Assembly: GCA_023391375.1 (NCBI GenBank)
Contig: JAEWBB010000008.1
Location: 1 to 19,418, forward strand
DNA length: 19,418 nt
Reading direction: 5' to 3'
DNA from: Pseudomonadota bacterium
GTDB lineage: Bacteria > Pseudomonadota > Alphaproteobacteria > Sphingomonadales > Sphingomonadaceae
Positions 7,394 to 14,236 of this stretch are shown in pieces. Below the pieces are notes generated by a model. The model made no database searches, had not been told where the DNA came from, and saw only the letters and a list, made by a program, of their open reading frames with translations. Every line of letters begins with the position of its first letter. The first letter of the stretch is position 1. The position numbers were made by a program, and so were the translations under genes.

Positions 7394-10071
7394 GCGCCGT
7401 CCTTCACCTTGTCCCAAAGAGCCGCCACCCTTTGCCGCGCGGCATCGATCGCTTCAAGCAGCCCGTCCCAGTCGGCATGGCCGCACAGGTCGGCGACCTT
7501 GGCACGGGTGGCGGGGGCCGGGTCCATCTGCTCGACCGGCGCGACCAGCCGCATGACCACCAGCAGCCGGCTCAACAGGCGCAGGTCCGCATCCGCCTGC
7601 CCATCGACCAGGCCGGCACCGGCGAGGTCGGCGATGGCCACCTCGAGCCGCGGGTCGAGGCCGATGCGGGTGGACAGCTGGAGGGTGTGGACGGCAAATT
7701 CGAGGTCGACCAGCCCGCCCGGACCCAGCTTGACGTCGAGCGGTCCGGCCGGCGGCTTGTGACGGGCGATGTCGGCGCGCATCGTCGCCGCGTCGGCGCG
7801 CACCTTGGCCGGGTCGCGCGCCATGCCGAGGACGCCCTTGAGCAGCGCCTCGGCGCGGGCGCGACCGTGGGCGCTGCCGGTCAGCGGGCGGGCGCGACAC
7901 AGCGCCATATGTTCCCATGTCCAGGCCTGCTCGCGCTGGTAGCGGTCGAAGCCGTCGAAGCTGACGGCCAGCATTCCCTGCGTGCCCTGCGGCCTAAGCC
8001 GCGTGTCGACGTCGTACAACGGCCCCGCGGCGGTCGGGACGCTGAGCGCCGCCGTCAACCGGCTGGCGAGCCGGTTGTAATAGTCGGTCGCGCTCAAGGG
8101 TTTGCGGCCGTCGGACTGGACGCCGTCGGGTGCGTCGTAGAGGTAGATGAGGTCGAGGTCGCTGGCATGGGTCAGCGCGCGGCCGCCCAGCCGGCCTAGC
8201 GCCAACGTGACCATGTCGCCGCCCGGCACGCGGCCATGGTTGACCGCGAACTCTTCTTCGACCCGCTCGGCAAGCGCGACGATGGTCGCTTCGGCGAGGT
8301 CGCTATAGCCCTCGGCGACGGCGATCGGGTCGCGGTGCGCGGCCAGCAACTGCACGCCGAGCGCGAACCGCCGCTCCCCGACCAGCCGGCGCATCCGGTC
8401 GAGCGCCTCGTCCATCGGCAGCGGGCCGATGATGCCGGCAAACCGCGCCGCCAGTTCGTCGACCGGCGGCGGGAGCGCGAAACTGGTTTCGTCGATCAGC
8501 CCGTCGAGCAGCGCCGGGCGGCGCGACAGCTGGTCGGCCAGCGGCGGAGCGTGGGCCAGCACCAGCGCCACCATCTCGGCCATCTGCGGCCGTGCCTCCA
8601 ACAGGCGGAACAGGTTCACGCCGCTCGACAGTCGCTCGACCAGGTCGCTGAAGCGGTTGAGCGCACGCGGCCAGTCCGGTCCTTCCGCAATCGCGCGGAA
8701 TAGGGTCGGCAGCATGGCTTCGAAGGCCTGGCGCGCTGCGGTCGAGCGCAGCGCCCGCACCCGGCCCGAGCGCCAGTCGGCGATCCGCCGCAGCGCCTCG
8801 TCCGGCGGGGTCATGCCGAGTTCTTCCAGTTCGGCGCGCAGCAGGTCGGGGTCGTTCGACAGCCGGTCTTCCTTCGGCGCCACCAGCCGGTCGAACAGGC
8901 GGCCCACCGCATCGACATGCGGGCGGAGCCCGGCGAGCCAGGTCGCGGAGTCAGCCGCGCCGTCCAGCCTGGCCAGCCGCTCCAGCGTGTCGCCCGCCGG
9001 CAGCCGGTGCTCCTGGCGGTCGTCGAGCATCTGGACGCGGTGTTCGGCAGTGCGCAACGCGCGGTAGGCGGCGGCAACCGCTCCCGCCTCGTCATGCGGC
9101 AAGTGCCCCGACGCGGCGAGCGCTTCCAACGCCCCCACCGTCGCCGGCACCCGCAGCGCCGGCTCGCGCCCGCCGTGAATCAGTTGCAGCACCTGGGCGA
9201 AGAATTCGGCCTCGCGGATCCCGCCGCGCCCGCGCTTGAGGTCGAAGCCCGGGCCGAACGCCTGCCCCTGCGCATAATGGTCGCGGATCCGGTTCGACAG
9301 CCCACCGATCTGCTCGATCGCGCCATAGTCGAGTGCGCGCCGCCACACGAACGGCTGCAGCTCGGCCAGGAACCGCTCGCCCAGCGCCTTGTCCCCGGCG
9401 CAGGCCCGGGCGCGGATGAAGGCGGCGCGCTCCCACGTCTCGGCCTGGCTTTCGTAATGGGAGAGGGCGGCGCCGACCGACAGCGCGATCGGCGTCGCCT
9501 CGCTCGCCGGGCGCAAGCGCAGGTCGACCCGCTCGACAAAGCCTTCGGAATCGCGTGCCTGGAGCAGTTCGACCGTGCGCCGCACCAGCCGCACCGCCGC
9601 CTCGCCCGCTTCCTCGCGCGGCCGGCGCGGCAGGATGGCGGGATCGAACAGGAAGATGAGGTCGACGTCGGACGAATAGTTGAGCTCGCGGCTGCCCAGC
9701 TTGCCCAGCGCGAGGGCGACGAGGCCCGCCGGCTCGGCGTCCGGCAGTCGCTCGGCAAAGGCCCCGCGGATCGCCGCGTCGATCGCCGAGTCCGCGAAGT
9801 CGCTCAGCGCGCCGGTCACCGCCTCGAGGTCGAGCTCGCCGGACAGGTCGCCCAGCGCCGCGGCGAGCGCGAGGCGGTGGCGGCGACGGCGCAAGTCGAC
9901 GGCGAGGTCGACGCCTCCCGGTTCGACCGCGCGCGTGATGGCTGCCGCTGCCCCCTCTCGCAGGAATAGGTCGACTGTATCGGGAAACCGGGCGGCGAGA
10001 CCGGCGAGGAAGACGCTGTGCGCCTTCGCACGCTCCAGTGCATCGGCGCGTTGGGCGGGAATGCCGATCAT
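7390..10071 (-). CDS. glnE: Bifunctional glutamine synthetase adenylyltransferase/adenylyl-removing enzyme
   Basis: This 893-residue GlnE controls glutamine synthetase by adding AMP to a tyrosine of GlnA or removing it, in response to PII and glutamine. Two nucleotidyltransferase domains are visible. The N-terminal adenylyl-removase domain has GSRELNYSSDVDLIFLFD at about residues 126-143. The C-terminal adenylyltransferase domain has LGRLGGRALTHASDLDL at about 625-640. Both retain the D-x-D metal ligands, so both activities should be present. The start is taken at the ATG at 10071 (MIGIPAQRADALERAK); the frame stays open to a TTG at 10140, adding 23 residues of uncertain reality. It heads a leftward unit with bcp and the lipoprotein hydrolase. 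Confidence 0.95.
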   Translation of the reverse strand: MIGIPAQRADALERAKAHSVFLAGLAARFPDTVDLFLREGAAAAITRAVEPGGVDLAVDLRRRRHRLALAAALGDLSGELDLEAVTGALSDFADSAIDAAIRGAFAERLPDAEPAGLVALALGKLGSRELNYSSDVDLIFLFDPAILPRRPREEAGEAAVRLVRRTVELLQARDSEGFVERVDLRLRPASEATPIALSVGAALSHYESQAETWERAAFIRARACAGDKALGERFLAELQPFVWRRALDYGAIEQIGGLSNRIRDHYAQGQAFGPGFDLKRGRGGIREAEFFAQVLQLIHGGREPALRVPATVGALEALAASGHLPHDEAGAVAAAYRALRTAEHRVQMLDDRQEHRLPAGDTLERLARLDGAADSATWLAGLRPHVDAVGRLFDRLVAPKEDRLSNDPDLLRAELEELGMTPPDEALRRIADWRSGRVRALRSTAARQAFEAMLPTLFRAIAEGPDWPRALNRFSDLVERLSSGVNLFRLLEARPQMAEMVALVLAHAPPLADQLSRRPALLDGLIDETSFALPPPVDELAARFAGIIGPLPMDEALDRMRRLVGERRFALGVQLLAAHRDPIAVAEGYSDLAEATIVALAERVEEEFAVNHGRVPGGDMVTLALGRLGGRALTHASDLDLIYLYDAPDGVQSDGRKPLSATDYYNRLASRLTAALSVPTAAGPLYDVDTRLRPQGTQGMLAVSFDGFDRYQREQAWTWEHMALCRARPLTGSAHGRARAEALLKGVLGMARDPAKVRADAATMRADIARHKPPAGPLDVKLGPGGLVDLEFAVHTLQLSTRIGLDPRLEVAIADLAGAGLVDGQADADLRLLSRLLVVMRLVAPVEQMDPAPATRAKVADLCGHADWDGLLEAIDAARQRVAALWDKVKDGA

Positions 10072-10104
10072 CGACGAGTCGATGCGCCCAAATCGACGAA
10101 AAGG

Positions 10105-10130
10105 GAAACTATTGAAGGATTTGAGGCGTT
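10105..10130 (+). promoter_or_regulatory. Candidate EcfG-type promoter, one mismatch
   Basis: GAAAC (10105-10109), 17 nt, CGTT (10127-10130). The EcfG consensus in alphaproteobacteria is GGAAC-N16/17-CGTT, so this site has one mismatch in the -35 and an exact -10. It points at the 62-residue NepR-like ORF whose ATG is at 10140. A start about seven bases after the -10 would put the transcript start at or next to that ATG (leaderless) or favour the internal ATG at 10176. Confidence 0.45.
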
Positions 10131-10139
10131 TCGGTCCCA

Positions 10140-10328
10140 ATGCATAGCTTGCTCAAGACCTTGGACTCGGCCGAAATGGTGGACAAAGGGCGTCGCCCGA
10201 TCCGCCTCGAAGGCCCGTGCCCGCAGGCGGGGATCGCGGCGGCGCTTCGGCGCGCGTTCGACAATCCCGTCCGCCCGGCCGACGACGTGGAGGACGAATT
10301 CGCGCTCCTCCTGTCGCAGGTCCACTAG
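10140..10328 (+). CDS. Small protein, probable diverged NepR-like anti-sigma factor
   Basis: This 62-residue ORF has very high GC at third codon positions over its whole length, which argues for real coding. Its C-terminal half lines up with NepR of this window (12423-12611). ALRRAFDNPVR matches ALRTVYDDTLR, and after a two-residue insertion DDVEDEFALLL matches EDVPNDFLDLL, with Phe54, Leu57 and Leu58 at identical positions in two proteins of equal length. NepR binds EcfG and PhyR through these two helices. The Pro of the NepR V-P motif is replaced by Glu, so binding may differ. It converges on ecfG with only 10 nt between stop codons. The start is ATG 10140, or ATG 10176 (residue 13). Some sphingomonads carry more than one NepR; that this is one is my inference. 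Confidence 0.6.
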   Translation: MHSLLKTLDSAEMVDKGRRPIRLEGPCPQAGIAAALRRAFDNPVRPADDVEDEFALLLSQVH

Positions 10329-10338
10329 GCCCAGAACC

Positions 10339-11085
10339 CTAAGCGTCGTCGTCTTCGTCGTCGTCCTGCAATCCGGCGCCGGCGGCAGCATCGCGCCCGC
10401 CCGACAGTTCGTCGACCTGCCCCATGATGGTCTGCAGCGCGGTCTTGTCGCCCTGCGAAGGTGACTGGCGGCGCGACGGGAGCGTATCGCCGGTCATCAG
10501 CTGTTCGAGCGCTACACGGCCACGCGCGACGCGGCTCTTGATCGTGCCGACCGCGCAGCCGCAAATCTCGGCGGCCTCTTCATAGGCAAACCCGCCCGCG
10601 CCGACGAGAATCAGCGCCTCGCGCTGCGGCTGCGGCAGCTGGAGCAGCGCGCGCTGCATGTCGCCCAGTTCGATGTGCCGATCCTGGCTGGCCGGCGCGG
10701 CGAGGATGCGCGACGCCGTCACCTCGTCCCATTCGCCGCGGAAGCGCGCGCGGCGCATCTGCGACAGGAACAGGTTGCGCAGGATGATGAAGGTCCAGGC
10801 ACGCATGTTGGTGCCGGCCTGGAAGCGCTTGCGCGCCGCCCATGCCTTCAGCAGCGTTTCCTGCACCAGGTCGTCCGCGACGTCGCGGCTGCCCGACAGC
10901 GAGCGGCCGAAGGCGCGCAGGTGCGGGATGACCTGCGCCAGCTGGTCCTTGAATTCGGGATCGGACAGCGGCGTGGGCGGCTCGCCGTCCGCGCGCACAG
11001 GCTTCTGGTCGAGGTCCTCGGCCACGGTGTCGCTGCCCCTTGCTCCGCCATCGCCAAGCGCGACGGCGCTGTTACGCTCACTCAT
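10339..11085 (-). CDS. ecfG: General stress response ECF sigma factor EcfG
   Basis: This 248-residue sigma factor of the ECF15/EcfG group directs RNA polymerase to GGAAC-N16/17-CGTT promoters and is held by NepR until PhyR is phosphorylated. Sigma region 2 spans about residues 45-112 (DDLVQETLLKAWAARKRF, then RAWTFIILRNLFLSQMRR). Region 4 spans 142-197 (LPQPQREALILVGAGGFAYEEAAEICG, with the recognition helix at GTIKSRVARGR). Extensions of about 44 residues at the N-terminus and about 50 at the C-terminus, the latter ending in an acidic run (DDDEDDDA), make it longer than the usual 180-200 residues. The ATG is at 11085; a TTG at 11088 is better spaced from AGGAAG and is possible. It lies downstream of the small membrane protein gene under the consensus EcfG promoter at 11298-11323, implying autoregulation. 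Confidence 0.95.
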   Translation of the reverse strand: MSERNSAVALGDGGARGSDTVAEDLDQKPVRADGEPPTPLSDPEFKDQLAQVIPHLRAFGRSLSGSRDVADDLVQETLLKAWAARKRFQAGTNMRAWTFIILRNLFLSQMRRARFRGEWDEVTASRILAAPASQDRHIELGDMQRALLQLPQPQREALILVGAGGFAYEEAAEICGCAVGTIKSRVARGRVALEQLMTGDTLPSRRQSPSQGDKTALQTIMGQVDELSGGRDAAAGAGLQDDDEDDDA

Positions 11086-11122
11086 CAAATGGAGATCGCT
11101 TCCTGGAAAGATACTTAAGCGG

Positions 11123-11260
11123 TCAGGCCTTGACCAACAAGAGCAGCGCGAAAACCACGATCACCGCGACCAGGCTGACGGTCAGCACGACGCGGTTGAC
11201 CGGATTGGAATTGCCGGCGCGCGCTTCGGTCTTGTCGAGATGCTCGGGGTGTTCGGGCAC
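11123..11260 (-). CDS. 45-residue single-span membrane protein between phyR and ecfG
   Basis: This small ORF starts with GTG at 11260 and ends with TGA at 11123-11125. A strong AAGGAG lies ten bases upstream of the GTG. The N-terminal half is hydrophilic (PEHPEHLDKTEARAGNSNP). Residues 23-44 form one clear transmembrane helix (NRVVLTVSLVAVIVVFALLL followed by LVKA). I do not recognise the family. It is transcribed with ecfG, whose start is 38 nt downstream, from the EcfG promoter at 11298-11323, so it should be a stress-induced membrane peptide. It could be a mere small envelope protein or could tie the sigma factor operon to the membrane; nothing in the sequence decides. Codon use is GC3-rich like its neighbours. 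Confidence 0.72.
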   Translation of the reverse strand: MPEHPEHLDKTEARAGNSNPVNRVVLTVSLVAVIVVFALLLLVKA

Positions 11261-11297
11261 GGGATGGCCGCTCCTTGATCGTTTCGGGTCTGTCGCC

Positions 11298-11323
11298 AAC
11301 GCCGGGCGCGAAGGCCCGGTTCC
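11298..11323 (-). promoter_or_regulatory. Consensus EcfG promoter for the small membrane protein and ecfG
   Basis: On the minus strand GGAAC (11319-11323) and CGTT (11298-11301) are separated by exactly 17 nt, a perfect match to the EcfG consensus. The -35 begins only three bases after the phyR stop codon. The predicted transcript start is near 11291, giving a leader of about 30 nt that contains AAGGAG before the GTG at 11260. The spacer contains the perfect 6-bp inverted repeat CCGGGC-N6-GCCCGG (11302-11319). Confidence 0.85.
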
Positions 11324-11326
11324 GCG

Positions 11327-12130
11327 TCAGGCGACGGGAACCGTCGCCTGGTCGAAGAACAGCGCCTGGCTGATCGCCGCCTTCACCGTCGCACGCTGGA
11401 ACGGCTTGGTGATGAGGAAGGTCGGTTCAGGGCGGGTGCCGGTCAGCAGGCGCTCGGGGAAGGCGGTGATGAAGATCACTGGCACGCGGAAGTCCTGGAG
11501 GATGTCCTTGACCGCGTCGATGCCCGAGCTGTCGTCGGCCAGCTGGATGTCGGCCAGGACCAGACCCGGCGGGTTGCGGTGCGCGAGCGCGACCGCTTCG
11601 TCGCGGGTGACGGCGACGCCGGTAACATTGTGGCCGAGGTCGCGGACGATCGTTTCGATGTCCATCGCGATGATCGGCTCGTCCTCGATGATCAGCACGT
11701 CGGCGTGGGTCTGGCGCTCGATTTCCTCGACCGCTTCGGCGACCAGGCTTTCGACGTCGGCGGCCGGCGCCCCGATGAGGTAGCCGGCGTCATCACTGGA
11801 GAAGCCCTCGAGGCTGGTCAGCAGCAGCGCCTGGCGCGAAAGCGGGGTCACCCGGGCAAGGCGGGCGTGGGCGATGCCTTCGGCGCCGATCGCATTGGCG
11901 ACATCGGGATCCTCCCCTTCATCGATGCTCGCGCTCGACCAGATGGCGTGGAAGGTCTTGTAGAGGCCGAGCCGCGGATCGACGTCGCGCGGGAAATCCT
12001 CCGGCGCCGCGACGATCGCTTCAAGGGTCGCCCGGACGAAATTGTCCCCGTGCGCCTGGCTGCCGGTCAGGGCCCGGGCATAACGGCGAAGGAAGGGAAG
12101 ATGGGGGGCGAGTTCCTGACCTAGCGACAT
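11327..12130 (-). CDS. phyR: General stress response regulator PhyR
   Basis: This 267-residue protein combines an N-terminal sigma-factor-like domain (about residues 5-138, mimicking EcfG regions 2 and 4) with a C-terminal receiver domain (about 143-260). The receiver has the acidic pocket Glu149/Asp150 (LIIEDEP), phosphoacceptor Asp194 (LVLADIQLADDSSGIDAV), Thr222 (FITAF) and Lys242 (TKPF). Phosphorylation opens the sigma-like domain, which then binds NepR and frees EcfG. The ATG at 12130 has TGGAG five bases upstream. It diverges from nepR across 292 nt and is followed on the same strand by the EcfG promoter, the small membrane protein and ecfG, so ecfG can be reached both by read-through and from its own promoter. 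Confidence 0.97.
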   Translation of the reverse strand: MSLGQELAPHLPFLRRYARALTGSQAHGDNFVRATLEAIVAAPEDFPRDVDPRLGLYKTFHAIWSSASIDEGEDPDVANAIGAEGIAHARLARVTPLSRQALLLTSLEGFSSDDAGYLIGAPAADVESLVAEAVEEIERQTHADVLIIEDEPIIAMDIETIVRDLGHNVTGVAVTRDEAVALAHRNPPGLVLADIQLADDSSGIDAVKDILQDFRVPVIFITAFPERLLTGTRPEPTFLITKPFQRATVKAAISQALFFDQATVPVA

Positions 12131-12256
12131 ATCGACTCCAAAAATTCGTTACGCGACCGTGTTGGGCGCGGCTTGTTCATGTTTCAAGTGCGCCGGGGAA
12201 ACGGAGCGACCGTTGCATCGCTGTGACACTCCCCCACGCATCTGTTCACACTCGTC

Positions 12257-12281
12257 GGAACAAAGCAGTCGCCATTTGGTT
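12257..12281 (+). promoter_or_regulatory. Candidate EcfG-type promoter in the phyR-nepR gap
   Basis: GGAAC (12257-12261), 16 nt, GGTT (12278-12281): exact -35, one mismatch in the -10. It points towards nepR, 142 nt away. The complementary strand of the same bases reads GAAAC-N16-TGTT towards phyR (one mismatch in each box), so the site might work in both directions. A separate TTGACG (12318-12323) and TAAGAA (12340-12345), 16 nt apart, could be a housekeeping promoter for nepR. The rest of the 292-nt gap (12131-12422) shows nothing else I can name. Confidence 0.5.
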
Positions 12282-12422
12282 TCCCATCCGCAACCGCACG
12301 ATGCGTATTTGTTGCGATTGACGTGGGCGAAGGGGTCAATAAGAAGTCCGGCCAGTGGTCCGGGACCTTGCCGTTTCGCCCGCAATGTTGTGTTCGCCGG
12401 TCGCGGGTTAGCGCGGAGGGGG

Positions 12423-12611
12423 ATGAGGATTTTGGATAATAGTTCGTCGGATTCGTCGCGGCGCGCACGTCAGGACCAGTCATCGATGCCAGCAGAGAAG
12501 AAACGTACACGTCGCGCCGACCTCGGCCGCGCCCTGCGTACCGTCTATGACGATACGCTGCGCGAAGACGTGCCCAACGACTTCCTCGACCTGCTCGGCA
12601 AGCTCGATTGA
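12423..12611 (+). CDS. nepR: Anti-sigma factor NepR
   Basis: This 62-residue NepR has a polar, disordered N-terminus (Ser/Arg-rich, then KKRTRRAD) and the two conserved helices DLGRALRTVYDD and VPNDFLDLLGKLD (residues 33-62). Without stress it binds and inactivates EcfG; phosphorylated PhyR displaces it by mimicry. The ATG at 12423 follows a GGAGG only three bases upstream, a tight spacing. An alternative ATG at 12486 (residue 22) would keep the whole functional core. The frame is open further upstream to 12159, but those residues show no resemblance to NepR. The phyP-like gene begins 23 nt after the stop codon, forming a rightward nepR-phyP unit divergent from phyR, unlike the common nepR-ecfG pairing. 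Confidence 0.93.
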   Translation: MRILDNSSSDSSRRARQDQSSMPAEKKRTRRADLGRALRTVYDDTLREDVPNDFLDLLGKLD

Positions 12612-12634
12612 GGTAGGGCCGGGCCCGCCGCCTG

Positions 12635-14173
12635 ATGCGCCTGCCCCGATGGATTGAGGCCCTTCCCACACCGGCCAAGCTTCTCCTGTTCCTGTCCGCG
12701 GCTCTGCTGCCGTTCGGCGCGGTCCTCGCGTGGACGGCGTCGTCGGCGCTGTACGACGCGGACAACAGCAATCGCCAGAACGCGCGCCTCGACGCGTCGA
12801 TGCTGGCCGCCACCATCCAGGACCTTGTCGCCCGAAATGCACTGGCGCTGCGCGTGTCGGCCAATGCCGCGCTCGTCGGCTCGGCCGGCAACCCGTGCGC
12901 CGTCGCCCAGCGATCGCTGGCCATCGCCCCGGCCCTTGCCCGCGAATTCGAGCTGGAGGACGCCAACGGGCAGCCGACCTGCGCCACGCCCGGATATGTC
13001 GCCGCGCCCGACAACCCGCTGGTCGCGCCGGGCGATATCAAGCTGTGGGTGGCCAGCGACGGCACCTCGCTGATGATCCGCACCGGCGTCGTGCGCGGCA
13101 GTGCGACGACCCGCATCCCGCTGGGCACGCTGGTCGAACTGGCCAAGGCCGACAAGCACCTGATTTCCGCGACGCTGGGCGACGGCAAGAATTCGCTTCC
13201 GCTTCTGGTCAGCCAGACCGCGATCGACACCGAGCACCGCACCCAGATCGATACCCTGCCGATCGCCAGCAATCGCTTGCAGCTGGTCGCGGTGTCGGAG
13301 ATCGACCCGATCAAATTGGGCGACAAGCTGTCGATCCTGCTCCCGGTCCTGATGTGGGCGATGGCCGGGATCCTGAGCTGGTACCTGATGCACCGCCTGC
13401 TGATCGGGCCCCTGCGGCGATTGCAAAAGCGGGTGGTCGACTACGTCCCGGGCGACGATTTCGACGAGCTGGTCGAGGACCGCTACGGCCAGGCCGGCGA
13501 AATCCGCGAACTGGCCGAGAGCTTCGCCGCCGCGCTGGCCCGGATCGACGAGGGCGAAAAGCAGATGGGCGAAGCGTTGGAGGGACAGCGCAAGCTGGTC
13601 CGCGAAGTGCACCATCGGGTCAAGAACAACCTCCAGGTCGTCGCCTCGCTGCTTTCCATCCACGGCCGCAGCGCGTCGGGCGCCGAGGCCCGCGCCGCCT
13701 ATGCCGGGATCGGTCGTCGGGTCGATGCGCTGTCAGTCGTCCACCGCAACCATTTCGCCGAGCTGGAAGAAAATAAGGGCATCCAGCTGCGCCCGCTGCT
13801 GACCGAATTGGCGTCGGGCCTGCGCGCGTCGGCGCCCAAGGAAAGCGCCGGCTTCGCCATCGACCTCGACCTCGAACCGACCTCCACCACCCAGGACACG
13901 GCGGTCGCCGTCGCCTTCTTCGTCACCGAGCTGGTCGAATATGCCATGGTCGCCCGCCCGCCGGTCCCGGCCGAGATTTCGCTCCGCCGCACCAGCGAGC
14001 TGACCGCGCGACTGACCGTAACCTCGAAAGCGCTTTACGAAGAGGGCGAGCCGAGCGCCGAGCGCAAGCAGTTCGAGCGGATCGTCGAGGCGATCGCGCG
14101 GCAATTGCGCTCGCCGCTGGAGAAGACGATGGGCCGCTACAGCGTCGAGATCGCGGTGTTTCCCGAGCGCTAG
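12635..14173 (+). CDS. phyP: Membrane HisKA_2-type sensor protein, PhyP-like regulator of PhyR
   Basis: This 512-residue protein has two transmembrane helices (about 15-36 and 232-256) flanking a periplasmic domain of about 195 residues, then a juxtamembrane linker and a HisKA_2 dimerisation helix with HHRVKNNLQVVASLL (326-340, likely phospho-His 327). The ATP-binding domain looks degenerate. The N-box has TELVEYAM where kinases have ELxxNAxK, and neither a DxGxG box nor a GLGL box is present, although the C-terminal fold is traceable (IARQL, then YSVEIAVFP). In Sphingomonas sp. Fr1, PhyP, a kinase-like protein encoded beside nepR/phyR, acts as a PhyR phosphatase and negative regulator. Location, architecture and lost ATP boxes all fit that role. 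The periplasmic domain has two Cys (88 and 116). Confidence 0.82.
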   Translation: MRLPRWIEALPTPAKLLLFLSAALLPFGAVLAWTASSALYDADNSNRQNARLDASMLAATIQDLVARNALALRVSANAALVGSAGNPCAVAQRSLAIAPALAREFELEDANGQPTCATPGYVAAPDNPLVAPGDIKLWVASDGTSLMIRTGVVRGSATTRIPLGTLVELAKADKHLISATLGDGKNSLPLLVSQTAIDTEHRTQIDTLPIASNRLQLVAVSEIDPIKLGDKLSILLPVLMWAMAGILSWYLMHRLLIGPLRRLQKRVVDYVPGDDFDELVEDRYGQAGEIRELAESFAAALARIDEGEKQMGEALEGQRKLVREVHHRVKNNLQVVASLLSIHGRSASGAEARAAYAGIGRRVDALSVVHRNHFAELEENKGIQLRPLLTELASGLRASAPKESAGFAIDLDLEPTSTTQDTAVAVAFFVTELVEYAMVARPPVPAEISLRRTSELTARLTVTSKALYEEGEPSAERKQFERIVEAIARQLRSPLEKTMGRYSVEIAVFPER

Positions 14174-14204
14174 GAAAATTAAGGAAAAATATTTTCGAGG
14201 CGCG

Positions 14205-14230
14205 GGAACTGAGTGGCGAAAGCGGACGTT
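14205..14230 (+). promoter_or_regulatory. Consensus EcfG promoter with no gene downstream
   Basis: GGAAC (14205-14209), exactly 17 nt, CGTT (14227-14230): a perfect EcfG promoter match on the + strand, 32 nt after the phyP stop. An A/T-rich stretch (14174-14196), unusual for this DNA, lies just upstream of the -35 and may act as an UP-like element. The next gene in this direction is none; tatC converges from the other side. The predicted start near 14237 coincides with the base of a hairpin. Confidence 0.8.
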
Positions 14231-14236
14231 CTGCTC

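Noticed and set aside
12149..12385. 78-codon leftward Cys-containing frame in the phyR-nepR gap
   Set aside because: It has no convincing start or ribosome binding site, shows mixed third-position bases unlike its neighbours, and overlaps the candidate promoters.
12159..12422. Upstream extension of the nepR frame
   Set aside because: It is open by chance; the residues do not resemble NepR, and GGAGG directly before the ATG at 12423 marks the start.
14174..14200. GAAAAT...ATTTTC short inverted repeat after phyP as a terminator
   Set aside because: It is a 6-bp A/T-only stem with no T-tract, too weak to call; more likely simply the A/T-rich upstream part of the EcfG promoter.
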